64,000 nt of DNA from Comamonadaceae bacterium (GTDB lineage: Bacteria; Pseudomonadota; Gammaproteobacteria; Burkholderiales; Burkholderiaceae_C). The notes under the pieces were generated by a model. That model made no database searches. It had not been told where the DNA came from and saw only the letters and a program-made list of their open reading frames with translations. The stretch covers positions 62,001 through 126,000 of the forward strand of contig JAIYBZ010000009.1 in assembly GCA_027488255.1 (NCBI GenBank), read 5' to 3'. Position 1 is the first letter of the stretch; each line of letters opens with the position of its first letter. The position numbers and the translations under genes are program-made. Below are positions 22,153-33,096 of the stretch, piece after piece.

Positions 22153-22746
22153 ATGAGCTTTGTCAGCCCCATCACCCTGCGCGATCGCGGCATTGAACTG
22201 CGCCCCATGACACTGGAGCATGAGGCGGGTTTGCGCTCTGCCGCGGCAGATGGCGAGCTCTGGAACATCCGGGTCACCTCGGTCCCAGAACCCGAACAAA
22301 CACGCCAATACATGGAAGACGCTCTGGCCATGCGCGAGGCCGGTCACCGTTTTCCTTTTGTGGTGGTCGAATCAGACAGCGGGCGCGTGCTGGGCACCAC
22401 CAGCTTCCATGACATCGTGCCGGCCATCCGACGTGTCGAAATCGGCTGGACTTGGTACGCCAAAAGTGTCCAGCGCAGCCATGTCAACACCACCTGCAAA
22501 ATGCTCTTGTTGACCCACGCCTTCGAGACCTTATATTGCCATGTGGTGGGCTGGCGCACCGACAATTTCAACTTCGCTTCTCAAGCTGCGATTGAGCGGT
22601 TGGGAGCCAAAAAAGACGGGGTGATTCGCGGTCACGCGCTGCGCCGAGACGGCACCATCCGGGACACCGTGATGTACAGCCTTCGGTCGGGCGAATGGCC
22701 TGAAGTCAAGGCGCAGCTCATGCACGCCCTGAACAAACCACGCTAA
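22153..22746 (+). CDS. GNAT family N-acetyltransferase (RimJ/RimL-like)
   Basis: Sequence from MSFVSPITLRDRGIELRPM; IGWTWYAKSVQRSHVNTTCKMLLLTHAFE. Confidence 0.85.
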   Translation: MSFVSPITLRDRGIELRPMTLEHEAGLRSAAADGELWNIRVTSVPEPEQTRQYMEDALAMREAGHRFPFVVVESDSGRVLGTTSFHDIVPAIRRVEIGWTWYAKSVQRSHVNTTCKMLLLTHAFETLYCHVVGWRTDNFNFASQAAIERLGAKKDGVIRGHALRRDGTIRDTVMYSLRSGEWPEVKAQLMHALNKPR

Positions 22747-22768
22747 CCATTGAGTCCGGGCCGTCACC

Positions 22769-23953
<1,185 letters not shown>

Positions 23954-24077
23954 GCCGCCGCCTGTGGACACGGTACCCAAAACGCTTGAATGCCCCTTAC
24001 CTTTGTGTCATTATTGAAAAGATGACGGCAAGTGATTTCTTGACTCAGACCTTTCCCCTCACTCATTGATCTCCAAA

Positions 24078-25106
24078 ATGGCGCAAAAAAATTGGACCCC
24101 CAAGCATGCTGAAGCATTGCGCCGATCATTGAACGAAACCAACACCGATGCAGCCGCCTTGACAGCATCGCTGCTTTTGGGAAAAGCACACATGGCCAAT
24201 CTGCTGGGCGCAGACAACAAGGCCTTTTATAACGAGACCATTCGTTATGCGTCGGGTGTCAAAGCACTGAAATCCTTGGGCTACAGCGACAGCCAAATAC
24301 TGGTGCTCAGTGGGAGCGATATGGCAGCCGAAACACCGGCTTCTGCAGACACACGCGAGGCATCAATTCAGACACCAGCGAACACGCCACTGACGACGAC
24401 ACTGACCACGCCACTGACGACGCCATTAACGCCGCAAGCTGAAAGCACCCCGCGCTTTGAGGCCAGTACACCCCCTGCGGCCAGCACGTCATCAGAGTCC
24501 AGCGTCACTTCCAACCCCACGTCTGCACCCTCCTACGCCCGTTATGCCTTGGCGTTGTTGGTCTTGGGCGGTATCGGTTTCGGTGCCTACCAAAGTATGT
24601 TGCCTGCTAAGCCTGCGGCGGCCAGCGCCAACAGCATGGCCGAACCCACTGCGCCTGCAAATCCAGCGGCCTCTGAACCGGCCACGGCGGCGGCTGCAAC
24701 CAATACCAATCCCCCACAAAATTTGCCCGAAGCGGCAGCCAAGCCCGCTGAGGCAGTGCCTCAACCGGCACTGGCAACGCCTCAAGCAGCGGCCTCTGTG
24801 CCTGACGAGTCCAACACGATTTGTGATTTTTCTCAGGCCACCACGGCCCAAGAGGCGGTGACCAGTGTGCCGAATGCGCCCAAGGGTTATGTGCATTTTG
24901 CGGCCACAGAAAACGACACCCTGCTGTGTGTGAAAGACAACAAAGGGGTGATCTCCAAGGTACGGCTTCAGGCCAAAAACAGCCGCAGCATTTATGGCGA
25001 AGAACCCCTCACGGTTAACTTTTCCAAAGAGCACAAGCCCACCGTTTTTTACCAACGCAACAAGATTTATCTGCGTCCAGAAACGGTTCGAGCGACTTTC
25101 CAATAA
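24078..25106 (+). CDS. RodZ-like single-TM protein (N-terminal helical domain, Thr/Pro linker, TM, C-terminal beta domain)
   Basis: TM YARYALALLVLGGIGFGAYQ; C-terminal RSIYGEEPLTVNFSKEHKPTVFYQRNKIYL resembles the RodZ C-terminal (DUF4115) pattern. Confidence 0.5.
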   Translation: MAQKNWTPKHAEALRRSLNETNTDAAALTASLLLGKAHMANLLGADNKAFYNETIRYASGVKALKSLGYSDSQILVLSGSDMAAETPASADTREASIQTPANTPLTTTLTTPLTTPLTPQAESTPRFEASTPPAASTSSESSVTSNPTSAPSYARYALALLVLGGIGFGAYQSMLPAKPAAASANSMAEPTAPANPAASEPATAAAATNTNPPQNLPEAAAKPAEAVPQPALATPQAAASVPDESNTICDFSQATTAQEAVTSVPNAPKGYVHFAATENDTLLCVKDNKGVISKVRLQAKNSRSIYGEEPLTVNFSKEHKPTVFYQRNKIYLRPETVRATFQ

Positions 25107-25227
25107 GCCAAAGCAGCCACGTCTTTTGTGGCTGCAGCGCCAAAGTCGTGGAAATGCCTGATGCCAACGCTCAATGCATGTGAGCCGCGCTGTTGCGCCG
25201 CAGTGCAGACAGTAAAATCAAGCGGTG

Positions 25228-25302
25228 GCCACCGTAGTTCAATGGATAGAACTCTCCCCTCCTAAGGGAGTGATACAGGTTCGATTCCTGTCGGGGGCAC
25301 CA
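25228..25302 (+). tRNA. tRNA-Arg (anticodon CCU)
   Basis: Cloverleaf: GCCACCG/CGGGGGC acceptor with one A:G mismatch, D stem GTTC/GAAC, anticodon stem CTCCC/GGGAG with loop CTCCTAA, T arm ACAGG-TTCGATT-CCTGT, encoded CCA. Confidence 0.92.
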
Positions 25303-25349
25303 AACCCCTCCCCTGCCAAGATGTGGCTTCGCGGTTCAGCAAATCCAAT

Positions 25350-26348
25350 TCAGAAAGCCACTTTTTCCGCTTCAAGGTAGGCCAGGCTGATGTACTTGCC
25401 AATATTGCCCTCGAAACCCTGCATGGTTTTTGCCCGGGCCATGACACGCGGGTCTTTCAGCACAGCGGCTTTGGCTTCGGCCTCTGACTTGCCATCTTCC
25501 ACCGCCTTGAGGCAAGGCTCCCAAATCCCTGCCATGAATGTGCCGTAAGTGGTCAACAGATCTTTGCGTGCCTCGCCATGCCCGGGCACCCAAAGTTGCT
25601 CACCTGTGGCCGCCATCAGGTTTTTGTAGTATTTGAAAGTGCCGGGGTAAGAACCCTCGTCCATATTGGCAATGCGGTTGGTCATGGCGATATCGCCCAA
25701 CGCGGTCACTTTGTCTTGCACGACTTCGACACACAAGTCAGAAGGCGTGTGAGCTGTGCCGTAATGGTGCATGCGCAAACTCACATCGCCAAATTGAATC
25801 ACCTGGCCGTGTTGCACCGGCTTATTGGGCAAGACCACTTGGGTTCCTAGGGTGGACTGGTTGGTCCAACGCTCCATCAAACTGCGCCACAAATTGCCTT
25901 CGGCACCTTTGAGTTTTTCAATGGTGCTGGGCAATGCATAAATGGGCAATTGATCGCCGTAAGTATTTACAAATGCGTGATTGCCCAACCAATGATCACC
26001 GTGATAGTGGCTGTTAAAAACAGCCACGACTGGTTTGTCGGTGACTTTGCGGATCATGCGAATCGCCATTTGGCCGATTTGCAGCGACGCCCCCGAATCA
26101 ATGACCACCACCCCCGCCGTGGTCACTACGAAAATCACATTGGCCATCATCCCCCGATTTTCCGGAGTGGGAAATCCGTCGGGGGAAAAGATCAACCACA
26201 CATGGGATGACAATTGGCGTGCAGGAATGTCCTGCACAGGCGGGCCTTCGATGAAGTCTTGCGCTTGTTGGGCCAGCAATTGGGCCTCGGGCCACAATGC
26301 GGCACTGCCCAAAGCCGCACTGACGATCAACCACTGTCTTCTTTTCAT
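25350..26348 (-). CDS. Periplasmic MBL-fold metallohydrolase (SoxH-like)
   Basis: Signal-like MKRRQWLIVSAALGSAALW, metal motif NSHYHGDHWLGNHAF; directly downstream of soxB. Confidence 0.82.
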   Translation of the reverse strand: MKRRQWLIVSAALGSAALWPEAQLLAQQAQDFIEGPPVQDIPARQLSSHVWLIFSPDGFPTPENRGMMANVIFVVTTAGVVVIDSGASLQIGQMAIRMIRKVTDKPVVAVFNSHYHGDHWLGNHAFVNTYGDQLPIYALPSTIEKLKGAEGNLWRSLMERWTNQSTLGTQVVLPNKPVQHGQVIQFGDVSLRMHHYGTAHTPSDLCVEVVQDKVTALGDIAMTNRIANMDEGSYPGTFKYYKNLMAATGEQLWVPGHGEARKDLLTTYGTFMAGIWEPCLKAVEDGKSEAEAKAAVLKDPRVMARAKTMQGFEGNIGKYISLAYLEAEKVAF

Positions 26349-26398
26349 CGTCACTCTCCCTCCATCTTGGCAGTGCCAATTGGCGCTGCCAAAGGCAA

Positions 26399-28132
26399 TC
26401 AGGCTGCGTAGCCCTTGTTGGGCAATGCGCCCATGATTTTTGGTGCATTGAGCTGACGTGGCTTGATGCGCCCACCCTGCGCCTTGAGCCAAGTCTCCAC
26501 CACATCCCAAACTTGTTTGTTGCCCTGATTGCGAGCTTCTTCGGCCACAGGGGCCCAACCGGCCACTTTGTACTTTTTGCCGGCCTCGATCAACTGCCCT
26601 TTGAGGCGCAAATCGCCAATGCGGTTACCCATCGTGCCAACGGGGTTGCAACTGTATGTCAGCCCTCCCACTCGCACCATGTCGCCGCCCTGTTGGTAAT
26701 AGGGATCAGGGTTGAAGAGGTTGTCCGCCACATCTTCCAGCACGGTCTTGATGGTCTCACCCGTCATCTCGGTGACGGTGGCGTAGGAGTAGGTGGTGGC
26801 CGTCATGTCCAACAACCATTCACGGGTAATGGCCTGACCGGGCAACAATGTGGTGCCCCAGCGGAAACCGGGGGAGAAGGCAATTTCTGCACTTTGCACA
26901 TCCAGCAAAGCATCCACCAACAATTGGTCGCCTGTGCCGTTGAAGTTGCCACGGCGGTAGAGCAGACCGTCTGTCACGGCCAGCTTTTCAGACAACTTGG
27001 ATTCGTAAGGCGCGCGGATCTTGCTGATCAAAGCGTCCATCTCTTTGTCGGCGGGCAACATATTGGAAAACACAGGCAACAGCTTGTAGCGGAAGTCAGC
27101 GACTTTTTTGTCTTTGATAGAAAAGTCCAACACGCCCAAAAATTTGCCGTTCGAGCCGGCATTGGTCACGAGCGTCTTGCCCCCTTTGTTGGACACCACC
27201 GTGGCCACGGGCATCCCGTCGTGCGTGTGGCCGCCCATGATGGCGTCAATCCCACTCACGCGGCTGGCCATTTTCAAGTCCACATCCATGCCGTTGTGGC
27301 TGATGACGACCACCACTTGGGCGCCCTTGGCACGGGCTTCGTCGACCATCTTTTGCATGTTTTCATCTTGGATGCCAAACGCCCAATCGGCCACCATGTA
27401 ACGCGGGTTGGCAATTGGGGTATAGGGGAAAGCTTGGCCAATGATGGCGCATGGCACACCGTTGATTTCACGAATGACATAAGGCTTGAAGACAGGGTCC
27501 CCAAAGTCATTGGTCTTGATGTTCTGCGCGACAAAGTCAACTTTGCCGGCAAAGTCTTTCTCTACGATTTCTTTCACGCGTTCCATGCCCAGTGTGAATT
27601 CCCAATGGCCGGTCATCACGTCAACGCCCAGCAATTTGCAGGCATCCACCATGTCTTGGCCGTTGGTCCACAAGCTGGTGCCAGAGCCTTGCCAAGTGTC
27701 ACCGCCATCGAGCAACAAGGCACCAGGTCGGCTGGCCTTCATGCGCTTGACCAAGGTTGCCAAGTGGGCAAATCCACCCACCTTGCCATAACGCTTGGCT
27801 GCTTTCTCATAGTCCAAATAAGTCAAGGCATGGGCTTCGGCAGTCCCCGGACGAATCTTGGCCGCTTGCAGCAAATACTCACCGACCAAATGTGGCAGAT
27901 TGCCCTGCATCGAACCAATGCCCATGTTGATGCTGGGCTCACGGAAATAAATCGGCTTGAGCTGAGCGTGGCAATCGGTCATGTGCAAGAAAGACACATT
28001 GCCAAACTTGGGAATGTCATACAGCCCGTTGGCCGCCGTGGCCGCACTGGCTTCAGCAAACGTGCCCATGCTCAAGCCTGCCATCGTGCCGGCACCCATC
28101 ACCTGAATAAATTCGCGTTTGGAGAGATTCAT
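26399..28132 (-). CDS. soxB: Thiosulfohydrolase SoxB
   Basis: FLHMTDCHAQLKPIYFREPS, DGGDTWQGSGTSLWTNGQD, GGHTHDGMP 5'-nucleotidase/metallophosphatase motifs; sox context. Confidence 0.96.
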   Translation of the reverse strand: MNLSKREFIQVMGAGTMAGLSMGTFAEASAATAANGLYDIPKFGNVSFLHMTDCHAQLKPIYFREPSINMGIGSMQGNLPHLVGEYLLQAAKIRPGTAEAHALTYLDYEKAAKRYGKVGGFAHLATLVKRMKASRPGALLLDGGDTWQGSGTSLWTNGQDMVDACKLLGVDVMTGHWEFTLGMERVKEIVEKDFAGKVDFVAQNIKTNDFGDPVFKPYVIREINGVPCAIIGQAFPYTPIANPRYMVADWAFGIQDENMQKMVDEARAKGAQVVVVISHNGMDVDLKMASRVSGIDAIMGGHTHDGMPVATVVSNKGGKTLVTNAGSNGKFLGVLDFSIKDKKVADFRYKLLPVFSNMLPADKEMDALISKIRAPYESKLSEKLAVTDGLLYRRGNFNGTGDQLLVDALLDVQSAEIAFSPGFRWGTTLLPGQAITREWLLDMTATTYSYATVTEMTGETIKTVLEDVADNLFNPDPYYQQGGDMVRVGGLTYSCNPVGTMGNRIGDLRLKGQLIEAGKKYKVAGWAPVAEEARNQGNKQVWDVVETWLKAQGGRIKPRQLNAPKIMGALPNKGYAA

Positions 28133-28160
28133 ATTTGCAATCACTGATATATGAGGAACT

Positions 28161-28185
28161 AAAAAACCCGGACCAGCCGGGTTTT
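28161..28185 (-). terminator. Intrinsic terminator-like hairpin between soxX and soxB
   Basis: Minus strand AAAACCCGG-CTGGT-CCGGGTTTTTT. Confidence 0.75.
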
Positions 28186-28193
28186 GGAGTGGG

Positions 28194-28850
28194 TTACTGG
28201 TTAACGGGTGACTTGGGGTCGAGCAACAAACCCACAATGTGGCGCACCTGGGTTTCGTTCAAGATGCCCATGTGACCCGCCCGTGGCATGTTGGAACAAG
28301 CGTTGTAGGCTTTGGAGTTCCAGATCTTGCCCCAGGTGTATTCAACGATGGGTTTGCTGGCAGGATCGCTCGGGTTAGAGACCCCACGCAGCTTGCCGTA
28401 GTTGTACAGGCTGGGGCCAATCGTGCCGTAAGAAATTTCTTTCTTGTCCATCTGATGGCAGTTGTAGCAATTGCCACCATTGACCGTTTTGGCATCGTCC
28501 GTCCATGTCAATCCGCGGCCGCTTTGAGCGATTCTTTCGCCTTCACGCCAGTCGCCAATAAATTGACCATCTGAAGGCCATTTGATGGTTTTGAAATTGG
28601 CAGCCTCCAAAGCTTTGGCCGTTTTTTCATCAAGTGGTTTGCCCGCGACATCGGCTTCGCTGCAAGCCTTATTGGTTTCATCTGTGGCCGTGATGCGTTC
28701 GACTTTCACACCATTTTCGTCGCGGAAAGAGGCTTTGACGATTTGGTCTGTCAAGGCATTCAGCTCCGCCACAGAAGGACCTGTGGCACAACCCACAGCC
28801 ACCAAAGCAGCCGTGAGGCTGGCCAATACGAGAGAGGTTTTTTTGTTCAT
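28194..28850 (-). CDS. soxX: SoxX, c-type cytochrome subunit
   Basis: Single heme GNCYNCHQMDKKEISYGTIGPSL, lipobox-like VAVGC, between soxA and soxB. Confidence 0.92.
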   Translation of the reverse strand: MNKKTSLVLASLTAALVAVGCATGPSVAELNALTDQIVKASFRDENGVKVERITATDETNKACSEADVAGKPLDEKTAKALEAANFKTIKWPSDGQFIGDWREGERIAQSGRGLTWTDDAKTVNGGNCYNCHQMDKKEISYGTIGPSLYNYGKLRGVSNPSDPASKPIVEYTWGKIWNSKAYNACSNMPRAGHMGILNETQVRHIVGLLLDPKSPVNQ

Positions 28851-28869
28851 ATGAGGTCTCCTGGTCAGA

Positions 28870-29673
28870 TCAACGCTTGATGGCCGGTGCAACTGAGGCG
28901 GCCCCTTTGGCATTCACCCCCAAATAGGTGGCCAAAGCAACGGTGGCGTCACTGGCAAAGCCCGGGTAGGGAAAGCGTTGCTGGCGGTAGCAATCGTTCA
29001 AACGCAATTGCATGCTCCACATCTGACCGTTGGAGACACGGTAAGCCGGCCAAGCGGCAAAACCAACCCCGTCGCCCGGGTTCTTGGTGAGAATCGGCAA
29101 GTCTTGCAAACGAATGCGTTTGCCCTCTTCACCGTGGCAAGAAGCGCAAGAGAAATCGTGCGGGCCGCCGCGCTGGAAAAACAGGCGTTTGCCTACTTCG
29201 TAAAACGACTTTTCTTGAGCATGCGCTTGCGACAGATTGAAGCGCAGCCCTTTGGACTCGGCGGCAATCCATGTGGCCAAGGCCGTCACGTTGGCCATTT
29301 CGCCGCGACCAAATGCAGTCTTGGAAATTTCAGCGGCATTGAAACCTTGCAGAGTTTCCATACAAGTGACCAAGCGAGACTCAAGATCTTGCATGCGCTG
29401 GGTGTCTGCAAAGTAGCGCGGCAACTCGACAAAAGCCCCTTTCACGACACCCGGACCTTTGCCCAAATCGCATTTTTCAAGGGATGCGTTTTTGGGACCA
29501 CGCGCTTTTTTCCAGAGGTCTTCGCCTTTGGCCTCAAACAGGTCTGCGGGGTTGCCATCTTGCAACATGGCGCGGTATTCGTCGATGCCCTGACTGGCCG
29601 TTTTTTGGGCCATCACGGGGGCGACGGCCAAAGCCATTGCTGCTGCAATGGAAAGGGTTGCTGCTTTTTTCAT
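28870..29673 (-). CDS. soxA: SoxA, L-cysteine S-thiosulfotransferase cytochrome (one CxxCH)
   Basis: CDLGKGPGVVKGAFVELPRYFADT, CMETLQGF, CASCHGEEGKRIRLQDLPIL, LNDCYRQQRFPYPGF. Confidence 0.95.
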   Translation of the reverse strand: MKKAATLSIAAAMALAVAPVMAQKTASQGIDEYRAMLQDGNPADLFEAKGEDLWKKARGPKNASLEKCDLGKGPGVVKGAFVELPRYFADTQRMQDLESRLVTCMETLQGFNAAEISKTAFGRGEMANVTALATWIAAESKGLRFNLSQAHAQEKSFYEVGKRLFFQRGGPHDFSCASCHGEEGKRIRLQDLPILTKNPGDGVGFAAWPAYRVSNGQMWSMQLRLNDCYRQQRFPYPGFASDATVALATYLGVNAKGAASVAPAIKR

Positions 29674-29701
29674 TGTCACCTCTGTAGATTTTTTTAATGC
29701 A

Positions 29702-29733
29702 AAAAAAGGGTGAAGTTTGGCTCCACCCTTTTT
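29702..29733 (-). terminator. Intrinsic terminator-like hairpin between soxZ and soxA
   Basis: Minus strand AAAAAGGGTGG...CACCCTTTTTTT; GGGTG/CACCC stem flanked by A/T tracts. Confidence 0.7.
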
Positions 29734-29748
29734 AGTCACAAAGCCCGA

Positions 29749-30060
29749 TCAAGACACCGTGGCTTCGTCGGTACGGGTATCGCCCTTGTTGTCTTTCCAG
29801 ATCACTGTGATCTTGTCACCGGCTTTGGCGCCTTTTACCGAGAATTGCAAGAAAGGGTTTTTCGACACAGCGGGGCCCCATTCAGCGGCCAGCACTTGTT
29901 TGCCATTGAGGTTGGCGGTCACTTCTTGGATAAACCAGGCGGGCACGATTTTGCCCGCAGCATCACGGCGCTGACCGGATTCCATCTCGTGGCTCATGAG
30001 CACGCGAACAGTGGCTTTGTCGCCCGAAGCTTGGGCACGAATGCGCATTGGATCTGCCAT
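29749..30060 (-). CDS. soxZ: SoxZ, thiosulfate oxidation carrier complex
   Basis: MADPMRIRAQASGDKATVRVLMSHEMESGQRRDAAGKIVPAWFIQEV. Confidence 0.95.
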   Translation of the reverse strand: MADPMRIRAQASGDKATVRVLMSHEMESGQRRDAAGKIVPAWFIQEVTANLNGKQVLAAEWGPAVSKNPFLQFSVKGAKAGDKITVIWKDNKGDTRTDEATVS

Positions 30061-30121
30061 TTTTCTCTCCTAAATCTTTCAATCAATCAATGTGGGGTCA
30101 CGGGTACTGGATGTGGACGGA

Positions 30122-30577
30122 TCAACCGCCGCAACCGCCCAAAGTGACCTTGACTTCTTTTTTGGACCACAGGGCTTTACCGTCGTTCATGATCGCGATG
30201 GCATAAACATCTGAGGACTGGCCCATCTTGGCGCGTGTCGTGAAGTTGGCGTCCACTGCATCAGAAACGTGGAACATGGCCACCAAGGCGGCGGGGTTCT
30301 TTTCGACCAAGATCAACAATTGCTTGGCACCAGCCAATGTGGTGCTGGCACCCAATGGCACCACTGCCCCGTTTTCGGCGATGTCCGGCCCGGTGATGGT
30401 CACATCTTTGCTTTCGGCCAAGCTGGTTGCACCAGCAGCCTTAGCGGCGTCTTGCACCGACTTGGCATCGAATGCGTTTTTGTTGAAAGCGGCTTGCGCG
30501 AATTGCGGAAAGCCAGCAGCGGCCAAGAGGCCAGCCACAACAGCGGTTTGCTTGAGTGTCTCGCGACGGTTTTGCAT
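30122..30577 (-). CDS. soxY: SoxY, thiosulfate carrier protein
   Basis: Twin-arginine-like N-terminus, conserved C-terminal VTLGGCGG swinging arm. Confidence 0.96.
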   Translation of the reverse strand: MQNRRETLKQTAVVAGLLAAAGFPQFAQAAFNKNAFDAKSVQDAAKAAGATSLAESKDVTITGPDIAENGAVVPLGASTTLAGAKQLLILVEKNPAALVAMFHVSDAVDANFTTRAKMGQSSDVYAIAIMNDGKALWSKKEVKVTLGGCGG

Positions 30578-30646
30578 CGGTTATCTCCTTGATGAATGAT
30601 GGATGCTATAGAAACAGGTTCAGCAGTTCAACGGGGAAAGCCCGAA

Positions 30647-31723
30647 TTACTTGCTGGCCCCCTTGGAAATCCATTCGCCAATTTTCTTGGCATCGGCGTC
30701 GGGCAATGATTGTGGCGGCATCGGGATTTGGCCCCAAACACCGACGCCACCGCCCTTGATTTTGCTCACCAAATAGTCAGTCTTGCCGCTGTGCTTCTTG
30801 GCAATTTCGTTGAAGCCAGGTCCAACAATCTTTTTATCAACCCCATGGCAAGCCGTACAGCTGTATTTGTTCAACAGTGCAATGGCGGCTTTGGCTTCGG
30901 CATTTTCAGCCTTGGCTGGCGCCGCGGCAGCAGGCGCCGCCGTCATGGGCATGCCCGCCTTCGGCTCGGGCTTGGTGGTGTCGGCACCCACTTGCTGGCC
31001 CACCATGCGGTTTTGTTCGGCCAAATTACCGTGGGCGTTGCGCGCGAAATCAGGCAAGAAAGAGGCCACTTTGGCTTCTGGTTTGCAATCTTTCATGCAC
31101 AGTGTGTTGTTGGTATCGGGCTTTTTGACCCCACCAAACTCGTTGCCTGGCCACATGGCATGTTGCGTGGTCATGCCATTGCGGTTGGGCATACGGGCCT
31201 GCACTTCAGCGATATTTTTGTCGGACAACACATAGTTGTCTGGAACCACATTGGCCAGGTTCAACAGAAATGCGGTCACCGCATACACCTCTTCAGTGGT
31301 CAATGTCTTGGGCGCTGTCCAAGGCATGGCACGGTTGATGTAGTCCCACAAAGTCGACACTGTTGCCACCTTCATGATGGTGGTACGGCCAGGGTAGTCT
31401 GAGCGGTCCAAATTGGCGACACGGCCCTTTTTGATGTCTTCCGCGGTGGTGCCACCGATCAGGGGGCTGAACACTTCACCCGACTCGCCAAACACACCGT
31501 GGCAATGGGCACATTTGCCTTCCCAAACATCTTGACCTTTGGCCACAGAACCCGAGCCAGCAGGCAGGCCCTTGAAGTCTGGACGAACATCAATGTCCCA
31601 CTTGGCCACCTCTTTTGCGGTTGCCGCACGACCGATACCTGGGAAATTGGCGCTTTGCGCCGAGGCCCAACCGGCCAAGGCCAACAACGCGCCCGTCACA
31701 ACCGCATTACGAAACCTGGACAT
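30647..31723 (-). CDS. soxD: SoxD, diheme cytochrome c of sulfane dehydrogenase
   Basis: Two CxxCH (CAHCHGVFGESG, CTACHGVDKK), adjacent to soxC. Confidence 0.93.
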   Translation of the reverse strand: MSRFRNAVVTGALLALAGWASAQSANFPGIGRAATAKEVAKWDIDVRPDFKGLPAGSGSVAKGQDVWEGKCAHCHGVFGESGEVFSPLIGGTTAEDIKKGRVANLDRSDYPGRTTIMKVATVSTLWDYINRAMPWTAPKTLTTEEVYAVTAFLLNLANVVPDNYVLSDKNIAEVQARMPNRNGMTTQHAMWPGNEFGGVKKPDTNNTLCMKDCKPEAKVASFLPDFARNAHGNLAEQNRMVGQQVGADTTKPEPKAGMPMTAAPAAAAPAKAENAEAKAAIALLNKYSCTACHGVDKKIVGPGFNEIAKKHSGKTDYLVSKIKGGGVGVWGQIPMPPQSLPDADAKKIGEWISKGASK

Positions 31724-33074
31724 TTTTCACCTCACCGTTTTCCTGCACCAACCACGACTGGATGGCGTTGTTGTGATAGATCGAGCGCGTGCCACGCACG
31801 CCACGCAATTGCTGGTAGGTCGGTTGTACATGGCCCGTGTCGTCCTGGGCACGACTTTGAATGATGGCGGGCTTGCCATCCCAGACCCAATCCAAGTTAA
31901 AGCGGGTCAAGGCTTTGGACAAAACGGGCGTCTCCAGACGCGCTTGGCGCCAGTTGCGACCACCGTCTGTGGACACGTCCACGCGCTTGATCTTGCCCTT
32001 GCCAGACCAAGCCAAGCCCGTGATGTTGTAGAACCCTTTGTCCAGCAAGACCTGTCCACCAGAGGGTGTGGTGACCACGCTCTTGACTTCTTGCAGATTG
32101 GTGTATTGCCGGTGCAAACCACCGGGTTGCAAATCGATGTAATGAATGGCCTCGTCTTTGGTGGCATAAGGCTTGTCGCCCACTTCGACTCGGCGCAAAT
32201 ATTTCACCCAACTCACGCCTTGCACACCCGGCACCACCAAGCGCAGTGGGTAACCATTTTCTGGACGCAGCATTTCACCGTTTTGGCCGTAGGCCACGAT
32301 CACTTCACCCGAAGTGATGAGACTCATGGGAATGGTGCGCGTCATCGATGAACCATCACCGCCTTCGGCCAGCACAAACTTACCGTTTTTCAAGTCAGCG
32401 CCCGCCAACTCCAACAAAGTGATCAAAGGCACGCCTGTGAATTCGCTGCAGGACAACATGCCGTGGGTGTATTGCACCGTGGGCACGGCCACATTACCCC
32501 AGTCAACGGCTGTGTTGGCACCGCACTCGATGAAGTGGAAGCGCGAGACGGAAGGCAAACGCATGATCTCGTCCATGGTGAAGACCATGTTCTTTTTGAC
32601 CATGCCGTTGATCATGAAGCGGTGCTTAGACGGATCGATGTCCCACCAACCTTGGTGGTGCCGCTCAAAGTGCAAACCGCTGGGCGTGACGATGCCAAAC
32701 AAAGACTGAAGTGGCGCAAACGACACCGAAGCTTGGGTGGTCTGGGTCAAACCAGGGCTTTGACGTCGTTGCAAATTAGATTCGTACTTGGAAGGTTTGC
32801 CATAGCCTTCAACGGCCACACCTTGCCCAAGGCCCGTGGCATGCTCCGGCAGATTCAAAATATTGGGGTCGCCACCTTCAGTGGGTACAGGATTGCCCTG
32901 AGCCATCGCCATGGGTGCTGCAGCTCCAGCGGCGGCAGCGGCAAAGGCGTTGCGAATGAAGTCGCGACGGCCTTTTTTACCTTCTGCGAAGACTTCTTTG
33001 ATGCCACTTTGCGTCAAGAAATTCTCGGGTGCTTTTTTCACCCTTCCTGAATTCATGCTGTCTTGTTCTTTCAC
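31707..33074 (-). CDS. soxC: SoxC, molybdopterin sulfane dehydrogenase
   Basis: Tat-like GRRDFIRNAF, FHFIECGANTAVDW sulfite-oxidase-family core; precedes soxD. Confidence 0.95.
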   Translation of the reverse strand: MKEQDSMNSGRVKKAPENFLTQSGIKEVFAEGKKGRRDFIRNAFAAAAAGAAAPMAMAQGNPVPTEGGDPNILNLPEHATGLGQGVAVEGYGKPSKYESNLQRRQSPGLTQTTQASVSFAPLQSLFGIVTPSGLHFERHHQGWWDIDPSKHRFMINGMVKKNMVFTMDEIMRLPSVSRFHFIECGANTAVDWGNVAVPTVQYTHGMLSCSEFTGVPLITLLELAGADLKNGKFVLAEGGDGSSMTRTIPMSLITSGEVIVAYGQNGEMLRPENGYPLRLVVPGVQGVSWVKYLRRVEVGDKPYATKDEAIHYIDLQPGGLHRQYTNLQEVKSVVTTPSGGQVLLDKGFYNITGLAWSGKGKIKRVDVSTDGGRNWRQARLETPVLSKALTRFNLDWVWDGKPAIIQSRAQDDTGHVQPTYQQLRGVRGTRSIYHNNAIQSWLVQENGEVKNVQVS

Positions 33075-33096
33075 ACAAACTCCTCGTTTTGAGTTG

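Noticed and set aside
24388-24432. Short tandem-like repeats suggesting a CRISPR or satellite
   Set aside because: Imperfect Thr/Pro codon repeat within an ORF; no spacer-repeat structure
26513-28147. 544-aa + strand ORF
   Set aside because: Antisense shadow of soxB
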